A stretch of 64,000 nucleotides of DNA from Chrysomallon squamiferum (taxonomy: Eukaryota; Mollusca; Gastropoda; Neomphalida; Peltospiridae): positions 21,121,413 through 21,185,412 of the forward strand of contig CM022673.1 of NCBI GenBank assembly GCA_012295275.1, given 5' to 3'. A program made the position numbers and the translations under genes. Each line of letters opens with the position of its first letter. Position 1 is the first letter of the stretch. This document shows positions 52,149 to 62,945 of the stretch, piece after piece. Below the pieces are notes generated by a model that did not search any database, was not told the DNA's origin, and saw only the letters and a program-made list of their open reading frames with translations.

Positions 52149-52863
52149 TTTCTGAACAGCTAATTCATACCCTCAATCAGTCAATGGCAAACAAATCGAA
52201 ATGAACACAAAATTATCTTTCCTTGTGACAAACTGGAACAGCTGTTTTACCACCATTTGTAATCCAAGTAACCAAACAGACGATGCCGATCTAACTTTAA
52301 ATAAAGTCAGTCTGGCGTAACATTCATGCTCCTTTAGGGACTAATCAATGGAATCCATGTCATTGAAGGGAAGGTAACGAAGTGCACAATCGTGCGACAC
52401 ACTGATGAAAGTTTCCACACTCTTAGTATTAACAGATTATTATAATTCCTCTAGCTGCGCTTGTTTCTGCAAGCTGATATGCACATTTAATATACGAGGG
52501 AATATTTAACTTCCCTACGCATATCTAACCAGTCTAGCTTTTATCATTGCAGCTCTACTTTGTCTTTCGGGCACTGAAATCTGATATAACTTCCGTTTTG
52601 AGGATTTCAAAACGAGGTAGCATTTGGTTTATTTAAAAGTGGAGTTATTTGTTGTCCGAAAAAAGGCTTTATGTTTGTTTTAGTTGGGATTATCACTGTT
52701 TCTATTTTTTTAATTCTATTAATAATTATTTTTTTCTTCAGTTTGTTGTTGTTGTTCATTTGTATTAAGTTAAATTAAAATGACTGAACTAGAGATTGGC
52801 TATATAATCAGCTATATTAAAACAATCATGTTTCCACCTGATTAGTTATTAATTTTACCTATA
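52149..52863 (-). promoter_or_regulatory. Probable kinase promoter and 5' UTR region
   Basis: Upstream (minus strand) of the kinase ATG at 52148. CpG dinucleotides become frequent here (for example gacgatgccgatc and cgtgcgac between 52270 and 52400), unlike the intron to the left, as expected for an unmethylated promoter. No TATA box recognised. The transcription start cannot be set from sequence. Confidence 0.45.
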
Positions 52864-53453
52864 CTGTGGCACCTGTTTTTAACAGCCCCCAAGATGAGCG
52901 GCCACCTAAGACGTACGGACACTTTTCCGAGTCCCGATTATTTTTCAGTGAACAGATCCCTTAGATCAGCGGACAGCATTTATTAGTAGTATTATTTATT
53001 ATTATTTATTATTATTATTATTTATTAGTATTCCTCTGCTAAAGCGAACAGTCATAATAATTAGGATTTCTTTTCTCCCAAATAAATAATTTTTATTTAT
53101 GTACGGCAGCTTTATACGATATTTTTAAAGACGGCTTCGCCCATTTCCTGTACTGGTCAGTGTTTTTGTCGAGTGATGTGAGCCCACAACTGCAATCTCC
53201 AAACGCTTGCCGGCCAAACCTTGCGAATTCACCCATTTTCATACATAATTTTTATAATTTAGTCATTCAACATCATTACATGCATAGCGGACTTTAGATG
53301 TCGAAAAGATATGTTTATGGATATTGGTATGAGGGAGGTGAATAAAGATTGTAAATAAGTGAGAAAAAAAAAACTATCTGATGAGTGGACACCTTTGACG
53401 GAGGGAAACTTTTGCTGGGCCTCAAAGGTGGTCGCACAATACACGTACCACTG
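52864..53453. mobile_element. Short non-autonomous TIR element (pogo/Tc1-like MITE), about 590 bp
   Basis: Left end reads CTGTGGCACCTGT; right end reverse-complemented reads CAGTGGTACGTGT; both are flanked by TA (52862-52863, 53454-53455). Inside the left end, phrases such as GAGCGGCCAC, TACGGACAC, AGCGGACAGC and AAAGCGAACAG recur, and the right end has AAGGTGTCCACT. Such repeated G(C)GGACA phrases are usual in pogo-like termini. No transposase is encoded. It lies about 0.7 kb upstream of the kinase start codon. Confidence 0.55.
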
Positions 53454-53455
53454 TA

Positions 53456-55424
53456 CTTTGTTGTAATGTACCTCGTTGTGGATAACAAATATTAATAAAT
53501 TTTTGTTACTGATGTTCGTTTAATCCTTCTCTTTCATTCTCTTTTTCTCTTTGAATGTAAAAGGACGTATGTGTGTATGTATATAGGCCTATATACAAAA
53601 GCAAAAATACAAGTGTCACGATTCAACAATGGGCGAATTTCCAAACTCAAATTTTTTAGCTAATTTGCTACGTTTTAAAGCAGAATGAGACGTAACTGAA
53701 GATCCGAAAATAAAGGGTAACACTAACACGTTAGTAGCAGAGTAATAGGTAAAAATAAGAACTGAATAATAGAAGAAAAATCAGAAAGAACGAAAACGGT
53801 CGATTACGCAGAATAGATTATTTAAATGGAACATTTAGACCTATCTTCTTTCACATTTTGTCTTGTATTTTACAAATAACCCCATATGTATTGTTTAATA
53901 GCCATTTATGTGAAGCAGTAGCGTCCGATTCATGAAAAATACCCCCCATTAGGAACGATAACTCTATATAGTCGTCTGCAGTAGTAAACTACAATATAAT
54001 TGAAAAATTACATATTCACCAACCACAACTCTTAGGAATGATCTTATGTTTATCTCTGTCAGTTGAAACAGGTCTAAAACATAATAAGTTCTTCACAAAA
54101 AAAAAAAAAAACAACACTTTCTTGCAAATTTGAGAACGATATCTCTTGAAATAAGATTTTGGTGACTAAAGGTTGACTTTTAAAAAAAATAAAAAATAAA
54201 AAATTCAAAATACGATACAGTGAAAATGGATTTTTGTTAACTTCAAAATGCGATGTGTTTTACCCTATTATAGATATCTTGAAAAATAGTTTTGTTTTTA
54301 CATTTGAGACTGGCTTTCTTTTAACTGATATAGAATAAATTACTTTTTCATGTTAAGTACAACTGCTTATCCTTTAAACGTATTTTGTAATACCTGCAAA
54401 TTATTTATAATTATATAACACAGACTGAGTAAACTTTAGTTATTTTATTTTTATTTTTATTTTTTTATTATTATTTGTTTGTTTAATTATTTAGTTATTT
54501 TTAGTTTCTTTTTCAAAAATATTTTCATGCATTGTAATAATTTAAGTTTAGGATTTATTATCTGAGATAAAATGTAATTTAAAATAATGAACAAATTTTA
54601 AATTATTGTTATTTTCTCTGTTAATATTTTAAAATATACATACATACATACAAACATAGCAAAAAAATAAAATATAGATAGATAGATACACAGGGATTTT
54701 TGTTGTTGCTTCTGCAAGTAAAGCCGTCATATTAAATTACTACGAATAATACTGGTGTTAATAATAATATTAATTTTGTAGTCATTCCCCATTTTTCCCA
54801 GAACTGCATTTTGCTGATTTTCTGAAACTTCTAGACAAAGAGAGAATTTATATTTTTACTTTAATGTCAATATCAATTTACAATATAAATACCCAGTTAT
54901 CCCTTAAGCTCATTAAAACACACCCACACACACACGTTTTCCGAAATACTTATGATTTATTCATATAAAAACAAAAACAGAAACATAAAATTGAATAACA
55001 TATCAAATAACAAGATTATGTTACAGGTGTAAATGGTATAGTGTGTTACCTTCTTTGTTGTCAATTCTCCGCTGGTGCTGTTTTGGATTGCAGTTTTGAC
55101 TAAGTTACGTTTTAATTACACTTTCATTAGAAACAAAACACTGAATATTTAACGCATACTCAATGAAAACAGTATAAATTACTATTATAACAAACAGATG
55201 TGTAGATTATCTAGAAACGCTAGCTTTCAATGTGCTAAGCAAACAATGGACGGAAGTTATTTCTTTCGTGAACATTATTTTTATTTCAAATAAACACGTC
55301 AAGCTTCTCTGTTGAATTTGCGCTTCGTTTCAGTATTACGGTAATCAGTTTTAATAATAAATAAATAAATAAATAAATAAAAACATTTTTTAAAAATAAA
55401 AATAAAAACTAGCACTTCTATATT
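53456..55424. other. Intergenic DNA between the kinase and lectin genes
   Basis: Relatively CpG-rich for this window, especially 53560-53960. No coding signal or RNA gene recognised. The left end borders the TIR element and the right end runs into the lectin promoter. Confidence 0.6.
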
Positions 55425-55432
55425 TATAAAAG
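55425..55432 (+). promoter_or_regulatory. TATA box of the lectin gene
   Basis: TATAAAAG lies 55 nt before the lectin start codon, which predicts transcription start near 55455 and a 5' UTR of about 25 nt. A consensus TATA is usual for inducible secreted effector genes. Confidence 0.6.
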
Positions 55433-55479
55433 CAGTATTCAGAACCATGCAGTAAGGAAAACAGTTTCATAGTGGAAAA

Positions 55480-56026
55480 ATGTATCCAACTCTTTTTATT
55501 TTCGCGTTTGTTATCAAAGGTAAGAACATTATATTCTATATCAAAATATTTTCAGAAACTCTCTCTCTCTCTCTCCGTCGTACATACACAAGCTATTTAT
55601 TGATAAAACAGAAGCTCTAGATATGAAGGGAATAGTGACGAGAAAAATTTATAAAGACTATTCTTATTTAATTTTCTTGTTTAATTCTAAGAATACGGAT
55701 CAGAAGGCAATCTCGCTTTGCGCAAATCAACACGCCAGTCTTCAACGACATGGGATGGTTACAGTTACAGAGCTGTGGACGGCCGAACAAATGGAACATA
55801 TGATTCAAAAAGTTGTATGCATACAGATAATGCGTTTCACGAATGGTGGGAGGTAGACCTTTTCGGATTCAACCAGATAGATTCTGTGATAATTTACAAC
55901 AGAATCGACTCTTGTTGCAGTGAGTATCTAAAATATTTACAAAATAATTTAATTATTTCTAATTGTGAATTATAAAAGTAATATAAATCAATTATACTGT
56001 CTTAACCCGTTTGATGCATAATAAAA

Positions 56027-56062
<36 letters not shown>

Positions 56063-56879
56063 TGTGTTTTTGGTTGTTTTTTTTTATTGTTTAGGCAAAG
56101 TACTACAAAATATCACGATTGAAGTGTTTCTAAATGATCGACTCCAGTACGAACAGGAGAAACCTGTTTTGTGCGGAAAATATCCAGGCATTTTGCCTAC
56201 CATGTTAATCGTCAAATGTGCCCCTGGTGTACGTGGAAGGTTTGTTAGGATAACTAAATTCAGTGCTAATTTAGTACTTTCCATGTGTGAAGTTCAGGTA
56301 CGTGGAAACGCTGCCGTCAAAACAGGTAAGAAACATTTTAAGTAACACAAACATTTTATTTTATTACAGTTCATGATACGAAGAATCACAACTAACAAAA
56401 AATAATTAATTAATTAATAATATAAAAAAATACTCTACAAGATCTACCAGATAAATATGTTGTATTTGTTTTTTTGTTGGGGAAAATTTCAAGAGAGAAA
56501 ATAATTTGAATGTTTTAACAGTGACAAGTATAACGGTGAGATTAGAAATATGTTGGGTTTCTTTTCTTTTTTTTCTTTTTTTTTGTGGAAACTGGTTATT
56601 TTCTATCCAAAAAGTTTGTTAAACAGTACTTTTCGTTTTCCAGGAGCATTATTTCAACCACAGTCGGACATAAGCTGGACTTCATCGTATGTTCTCGACA
56701 GCTCTTCTCTACAACAGTGTAGAGAGAATTGTTTCGTTAACACTTCGTGCTTTGCCTTTGAGTACAACATTCAGACCAAGGACTGCGACTTGATCGACTC
56801 TGGTAACCACAGCGACAGAGGAAAACCCTGGGTGTATTTCATAATTAAAAAACTGATCAGTTCGACAGGATGTAATTAG
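55480..56879 (+). CDS. Secreted F-type (fucose-binding) lectin with C-terminal PAN/Apple domain
   Basis: Four exons join in phase 1 throughout: 55480-55519, 55692-55919, 56095-56325, 56644-56879, giving 244 aa. Exon 1 encodes a hydrophobic signal peptide (MYPTLFIFAFVIK). Residues about 18-162 form an F-lectin (FTP/eel fucolectin) domain: NLALRKSTRQSS, AVDGRTNG, WWEVDL, CC at 88-89, and FVRITKF...CEVQV near the end. The fucose-binding signature HX26RXDX4(K/R) is fully met by His57, Arg84, Asp86 and Lys91. Residues about 168-244 form a PAN/Apple-like module (LQQCRENCFVNTSCFAFEYN, KDCDLID). F-lectins bind L-fucose on microbes or gametes and act in innate recognition or fertilisation; which applies here is unknown. 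Uniform phase-1 introns mark exchangeable domain cassettes. The gene looks intact. Confidence 0.9.
56028..56061. repeat. (ATT)n microsatellite in lectin intron 2
   Basis: About eleven ATT units shortly before the acceptor at 56094. Confidence 0.9.
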
Positions 56880-57081
56880 ACGAACATATTTTCTATATTA
56901 ATCATTTTACTTGTATGTACACGTTTCTACACTAAATGGTGGGTATTTATATTTTATTTTATTTTATCATCGAAGTATCATTTTTGAAAAATGTTCGATA
57001 AAGAATTTTATTTTATTTTTTTCTTTAGTCAGTCAGTTGGATCTTTGACCATCATCCAATATGGACTAGAGTAGAATATAG

Positions 57082-57294
57082 ACTCAGAATAGAACAAATG
57101 GTCAGTGCGAGGATGTTAATGATTTGGATAATGCTTACATCCACAAACTGTTCAAGTCCAAAGGAGATAGCACGTTCCAGGCTATATCTTGGATTATGTA
57201 CACTAGAGAAAAATGGTATCGATTTCCTAATATTACTTCAAAACAAACAGTTCAAGTGTATGTGAAAAACAGCCGATGTAAATCGTACGATTAG
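57082..57294 (+). pseudogene. Unrecognised 70-codon open frame downstream of the lectin (possible exon remnant)
   Basis: An open frame from an AG at 57080-57081 to TAG at 57292 reads TQNRTNGQCEDVNDLDNAYI, then HKLFKSKGDSTFQAISWIMY, then TREKWYRFPNITSKQTVQVY, ending VKNSRCKSYD. The composition (balanced, Trp and Cys present, few Lys/Asn runs) is unlike random AT-rich sequence, and there is an NIT glycosylation motif. No family recognised. It could be a terminal exon of the lectin by alternative splicing, a decayed duplicate, or chance. Confidence 0.35.
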
Positions 57295-57930
57295 TATGTT
57301 GCTGTATTTTTTGCTTCAATTTGTTAATACTTAAAAACTTATCGAACGATTTAAACAAAGGGTCTATAATTCGGTATCATTTTTGTTTTTTTAGAGTTAT
57401 TACCAAGGTTGGTGTATTTGTTAATTTGTAATCTCAAACAAATCTTTTTAAGCAAACAACTCAAAACGTCAAAATGAATTTGAGCACCGACGTCGGGTTT
57501 GTGTCTACACGTGTACACGTGTAGTCATTTATTAAAACAAAAAACAAAACACATGTAATATTTATTAACTGTATATAAAATAGAAATGTGGAGAAAAAGA
57601 AGTACACTTTATTTTGGCAGTTGTGATAAGCAGCGCAGACAATCCGTATGTCTATCTGTCACAGTAATTTCAGTTTGGTTTATTCTTGCGAACAACACTT
57701 GTGACATCACAAACCGCCTTCTGGAAAGTAGCACTTTAAACGTAAATCGCATATCAGTAATCTCGTCCTTTAGCCATGTCCCATATCAGTGTACACGTTT
57801 AGTGAAATCTGCAGAAAACAAAATATTTTAAAACTTAACTGTAAAATAATTAAATAACCAGTGAAAATCACAATTATTTATCTAATTATACAGCATTTAC
57901 AAATCTAAAGACTGTACATGTATATGTATG

Positions 57931-58124
57931 TATCAATAACCTAATTTATGCTTGCATATCAGTTTCATCTTAGGATATATATATAGCTGAAGTGATATAA
58001 ATATATTACATAAAAGTTATGATTGCATATCGGTTTCATCTTGGGAACAATGTAGTCATTTTAGCTACGACTACACTGTTCCAAACATGAAACCGATATG
58101 TAAGCATAAATTAGGTTATTGATG
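57931..58124. mobile_element. Foldback / MITE-like inverted repeat, about 190 bp
   Basis: The left arm TATCAATAACCTAATTTATG continuing through CATATCAGTTTCATCTTAGG (57931-57974) pairs with the right arm 58082-58124, with few mismatches over about 42 bp. A second partial copy of the left arm (58024-58045, GCATATCGGTTTCATCTTGG) also pairs with the right arm, and the hairpin continues (AACAATGTAGTC / GACTACACTGTT) around a short loop. The structure is a snap-back hairpin with one duplicated arm. Element family unknown. Confidence 0.65.
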
Positions 58125-59446
58125 TTAAAACAGGTGCATTACTGAGATAATACGTATTTATTTGTAAATTTGTCTATAGAGTTGTGAAATATAAAGTTTC
58201 AAACGATTAGCAAAGGTCGAATTAAATTAAAAATCAAGTTAGCAAACTAAAGTTAGGCAGTTTATAAACTTTGCATTTATCATGAAAAAAAAAAATGTTT
58301 TTTGTTATTTCCGACATTTCTCATTAACTAACATTCCAGCCCACCGTGTAGGAAATTTATGTAACTGCATTAATGGTGTCAATTTATTATCAGCCTCAAG
58401 TTATTTATCTCAAAACAAAAGCAACAACTGTATGTATCCACACTATTTAAAGCCTATGGCATCTTGATAACGTGACCCAGCAACTGTATTTGACCCTTTT
58501 GGAAGTATTAGCATAAGGACGCCGTTTCTCTATAATTAACTTTTGTTTTGTCTGCTTGCTCATCCGGGTATTTGCTCTGCTCTAGTCAAGGTCAACCACC
58601 AGCAGCTGCTGAACTTGGTTGTGGTTTCGTTAATTAATCAAAAGTTGTCATCCATAGCGGACGGCCGTCACCGTTTATTTCCACTGATCGTGGTTGTCCG
58701 ACACATTTTTAATTGATTTAATGAAAATTGTAAACAGTTTTATTTACATGGAAAAAAAAGAAGAAAAAAGTAATAATTAAATAAAACATTCAAATTTGCT
58801 ATATTCAACTTTATAATTTAAAAAAAAAAAAAAAAAAAAAAATGTTTTTAAACTTAGCTTTTCGCAGCCGAAATAACTAATCGAAGAAAACAAACAGCAT
58901 GGGCCAAATTTTGAACAAAAACTAAAATTAAGTTTGACATCACATTCACACTGACAATTTAGATAAAAAAAAAAATAAGCGTCTTAAGCACAGCTTATAA
59001 ATGAAATAACCTGTGATATATTTAACATCTAGCATGTCTGCTTGTATCTGGGGCTTAATATCTACTACGACAGTAAAGTTCAAATATTCAGCGTAGTTGT
59101 GGAAGAAGTTATATTTAGCAACCAGCAACATTATAAAGTAACAAAGGAAATAAAACCTGATTTTCATTTAACTATGCAAGTCTCCACTGTATGAATGTTT
59201 AACGTTTGTGTACTGACTGATGATTTTACTTTAAATAAATAGTCAGATAAAACATGATGAGATGCTATTCCTGCATTTAAATAAATAAACCAGCATTCAC
59301 CTATGAATAGCAAACATTTTGTTATGTAAAATAAATACGGGACGCTTTTGTTTATGCCCGACTCTTGCATTTAATTTAACCTAAGTATATTACGCACCCT
59401 TGGCACGGGAACATTTTATAAATTACAATTTTAATTTTCTCTATAA
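58125..59446. other. Intergenic DNA between lectin and NUPR1-like gene
   Basis: No coding signal. 58555-58715 is less A+T-rich, with an E-box palindrome (AGCAGCTGCT) and several CpGs, and might be regulatory. Poly-A occurs at 58820-58841. Minus-strand reading frames at 58946-59370 show no recognisable protein. Confidence 0.5.
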
Positions 59447-59452
59447 TTTATT
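59447..59452 (-). terminator. Candidate poly(A) signal of the NUPR1-like gene
   Basis: TTTATT on the plus strand is AATAAA on the minus strand, about 225 nt beyond the stop codon. First such hexamer downstream. Confidence 0.5.
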
Positions 59453-59673
59453 TTTATCCCTTTTACTTTGCACTTGACCTTCGTAAGTCGAGACTAAGCA
59501 ATCCAGGACAAGACATTAAGAAATGCAAATATATTAGTGATGTGTCCTTGAATTAAGCGTATTCAAAAAGAACATGCTAACCAAAATGCGCTGTAAATGC
59601 ACGGGATTTTCCATTTAATGATGTTTTTAGAGTTGATACACAAAATACTAACCGAATAAAGATTTAAGAGACG

Positions 59674-59886
59674 TCACGACTTCTTGTTGGCTTCGTGTGA
59701 TTTGTGTACGCTGTTGATAAGTTTCTGTGTTGTTTTGCGTGTATGGCCGTTCGGGTCTTCATAGTGGTTTTGTTCTACCTCTCTTTTCGACCGTCCTTTG
59801 CCGCTATGGCTGGCGTTTACATATCGATCTTGCTCGATGTTGTATCGTTCAAGACTGTCCATGTACTGTTCGTCTGCGGCGGACAT
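59674..59886 (-). CDS. NUPR1-like: NUPR1/p8-like stress-induced nuclear protein, intronless
   Basis: A 70-codon single-exon frame. NUPR1 (p8, Com-1) is a small disordered, chromatin-associated stress regulator. The N-terminal part is acidic (MSAADEQYMDSLERYNIEQD), as in the family. The C-terminal half carries the conserved block SGKGRSKREVEQNHYEDPNG followed by HTRKTTQKLINS. In animal NUPR1 this is a basic GR(T/S)KRE...PxGHxRK...TKLxNS helix/bipartite NLS region. Length fits (vertebrates about 80 aa, flies about 65-70). The start is chosen by family length and the A at -3 (gcaaaATGt). The upstream region has paired CCAAT boxes and bZIP sites. Base composition is clearly less A+T-rich than the flanks, which supports coding. 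No paralogue seen. Confidence 0.88.
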   Translation of the reverse strand: MSAADEQYMDSLERYNIEQDRYVNASHSGKGRSKREVEQNHYEDPNGHTRKTTQKLINSVHKSHEANKKS

Positions 59887-59965
59887 TTTGCTGTTGAAAT
59901 TTCAAGATCCTGTCAATTCTGCTGACACCAAAGAATGTTTCTTACGTGGACGAGAGTCTCGTGCT

Positions 59966-60171
59966 ATTTGTATACAGTCTGCTCATGCTGTGATTTCATT
60001 GGTTAATTTTCTTGTGACCCGCAGGAACATCTAGCTGCGATTGGTCAAAGTTTACGTCATGATGTTTTGGTTGTCGCAGCTAGCCACGTGGTTCAATATA
60101 ATAAACAGCTGTTATAGTCGCACTGATGTGGTTCAATATATCTAATTTCTTGTAAACAATGAATTGCATCA
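59966..60171 (-). promoter_or_regulatory. NUPR1-like promoter: CCAAT boxes, CRE-like, E-box, ATF4/C-EBP-type site
   Basis: Upstream of the minus-strand start codon are two CCAAT boxes (plus-strand ATTGGT at 59998-60003 and 60040-60045), a CRE-like ATGACGTA (60053-60060), an E-box CACGTG (60085-60090) and ATTGCATCA (60163-60171). The last is identical to the CHOP amino-acid response element bound by ATF4/C-EBP. A 13-bp direct repeat GTGGTTCAATATA occurs at 60088 and 60128. A weak TATA-like TATACAAATA lies near 59966-59978 on the minus strand. Vertebrate NUPR1 is known to be an ATF4 target, so the site set fits the gene. Confidence 0.55.
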
Positions 60172-61074
60172 GCTTATAAAAGACAGCATTAACACGTGTG
60201 TGAATGTTGACACTTTCACTGTTTTGTTATTGTATTAGGCTGTCAACACCGTTAGCGAAACCAGAGCACGATAACTTTTACATGCGAAGAAATCGGGTCA
60301 ACGACAAGGTTATTACTTGTTTATTGTGACTGTTTATTTATCACATACAACTGATGACGCTTTATATCTGTGTTTTATTTAACTATTTTTCTCTTCTTCT
60401 TCTACGTTTTCTTTTTTCCCGATCACGATCACATTCCGATTATGAATTTACCAGTCCACTTACATACAGTAATTTAAAAAGAAGAAAGAAAATAATAAAA
60501 TAAATAAATAAATGAAAGAAAGAAAGAAAGAAAAAATGGATAAGTAAAATAAAACTGAATGTCTTACGAGTCAAAAACAATTTGAATTAACAGCTAAAAG
60601 AGTATCAGGTAATTTAGGAGTGTTACAAAGTAGCAGTGCATAATAAAACAAGCGATTCTAGGTTTTGTATCAGTTTCACTGCCACAATATGAAATATGTG
60701 AGAGCTGAATGAGGTAAACATGTAAATAAATTTAGAGCATCTTCTTCAGTTTTTATAGATGGCAACTTTTCGCCATAATTAGATATATATTTGAAATCAT
60801 GTTGATAACATATATAATATATATATATATATATATAGCAGTGGTAAATGCATTTAATTTATTACATATAAACATAATGTTTTTTGGGGGGGGGTTTTCC
60901 CCCTAGACTCCAAATTTAGCTAATAATAAAGCATGACAATAAAATAATCAGTCAAGGGAACGCACAGGACCTCGGGGGTTTTACCGTCATTTAACTAAAA
61001 TTAACATACTTAGTTTTCTACACAGTTTATCCGATAAGTTTGATTTTAAAAAATAAAAAATAAAGGACCAACTA

Positions 61075-61141
<67 letters not shown>

Positions 61142-61143
61142 TT
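61075..61143. repeat. Palindromic (AAT)n(ATT)n microsatellite
   Basis: About thirteen AAT units flow directly into about nine ATT units, forming a near-perfect inverted repeat centred near 61117 that could extrude as a cruciform. Confidence 0.92.
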
Positions 61144-61191
61144 TACGCGGTCTATCCATTTAGCTTAATTAGTTTGTGCCGAGGCATCATC

Positions 61192-61294
61192 ATGTTTACG
61201 TCAGTTTTACAGTCGGTCGGGTTATCAACAAATCTGTTACACGCTCTGCGGGCAAAAGTGCAGTATCACAAAGAAAAACAGCAATGGCGGATTG
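61192..61294 (+). CDS. Candidate first coding exon of an unrecognised gene (3' partial)
   Basis: ATG at 61192 opens a frame reading MFTSVLQSVGLSTNLLHALR, then AKVQYHKEKQQWRI, ending at a strong donor (G|gtacgt) in phase 1. It lies in a locally CpG-rich, less A+T-rich patch, unlike the surrounding simple sequence. The peptide looks like an amphipathic N-terminus. I do not recognise the family and see no following exon inside the window. Confidence 0.35.
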
Positions 61295-62912
61295 GTACGT
61301 GTTTAGGTTGGGTTTTTTGTTGTTGTTGTTGTTGTTGTTTTTGTTCACGTTTTTTTTGTTTTTGGTGGGAGCGGGTATAGGTTCCAAACGTTTTCTTTAT
61401 TATTAGTATTATTATTTTAATTTTGCTTATTATTCGAGCGTGAACGGGACTGTCAGTTGCGGATAAAGTTTTATACGGATGATTTACTTAATTTATGCAG
61501 CTACTTTCTTCCGATTAAATAATTATCTCTGACAAAATATTAGGAAAAGAAGTAAAATTCAAAACTGTGATATGTATATATATTTATACATGCAGAGACA
61601 GAGAGATAAACCCATAAGGAAAGGTAGAAATTGCTTCTTTTCTCACATGTTGTAAGCCTGATTTATGAGACATTTCTTGAGAATGAATAACAACAAAATG
61701 GCTGCATCAGATTTATCACAAACGCAACTAGGCACTCTTGCATGTACACGTAGTTAGGGAAATTAGCGATACTATGATTGTAACATAAATATCGTTTATC
61801 AAAACGTATTTGTTTTTTATTTTTATTTATTTTTAAATTATTATTTGCATTTTAAAAATGCATCTTTGTATAATGTCATCTCTTGGTTCATTATAAAGTG
61901 TTTTTAACTGGAGACGAAAACAATCTAATGAAGTTGATAATAAAAATATAATACATCTATATTCAAAATAAAATAAATAATAAAATAAATCCTTATTCAT
62001 AAAACCATAATAATAAAAACACAAATAATAAGAACAGTAATGATGATGATGATGATGATAAAGATATCTCGAAAAATCACTGTCGTTTTTACAAGTTTTT
62101 ATTCATATACATTAGCTTTAATACAATAGAAAAATAAATATTATATATTTTGGGCTTTGATCATATTATATGTACATGAATGAATGAATCAATTTTTAAT
62201 AACATAAAAGTTTGGTTTGTACATTTCTATGATTTATTGTTTAACGATTCCCTAAAATCGAAGCACTTTTCATTTCAAGCAGTTAAAGTTAATTCTGAAA
62301 ATGTATATTTAGCATCTACATTGAAGCTTACTTATGACAAATATTAAAAGAGTACGAGATCCTAAAAATATATCTTAAATATATGCTTATAAAGCAAATA
62401 TCTGCTGCTGTTTTTTCTACCTTTCAAAATAAACACAGATACTTTTTTAGCTATATTGAAATCGACTGTAAATAATTATATTTAATATATTAGAAACTTA
62501 AGCCCAGTTCAGTCTCGCTTTTATTGTTGATGTGACTGTTGTTTTTGTTGTCGATGTAGAAATAGTTGTTGATAACAAACCGATACGTCATCAGGTCAGG
62601 TCATGTAACAACGCTGGGAACAGTCTAAGTAGGTCACTTGATGGACAGATATTTAAACAACGTGAACTAGTTTGGTTTATGTCTAAACATTTTGTTTCAT
62701 CCGACTTTTAATAATAATATTAATTTTCTCTTCTTTTTTTTTTGTTCTTTTTTTTCATAAACGACATGAAAATTATTTTATCTGTCATCAGATTGTAATG
62801 CAAAGTTTAATCAAGTTATAAACTAATTTATGCAACATTAATGCGTTTTACTGTTTTCATATGTAAAGTACCTTAACTCCAGCTGCTAAACGAAATGTTA
62901 ATAATAATAATA

Positions 62913-62945
<33 letters not shown>

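Noticed and set aside
57586-57831. 81-codon plus-strand frame downstream of the lectin
   Set aside because: No recognisable domain, no clear signal peptide or splice context; probably chance in a less A+T-rich patch.
59704-60034. Plus-strand frames over the NUPR1-like gene
   Set aside because: Antisense shadows; the minus-strand frame carries the conserved NUPR1 block.
60204-60332. 42-codon plus-strand small frame with a hydrophobic start
   Set aside because: Its ATG sits at the expected start site of the nearby TATA, leaving no 5' UTR, and no homology is recognised.
61196-61406. Asn-rich, Leu-rich and Cys-rich frames at the TTG tract
   Set aside because: Microsatellite translations; only the segment 61192-61294 before the donor is of interest.
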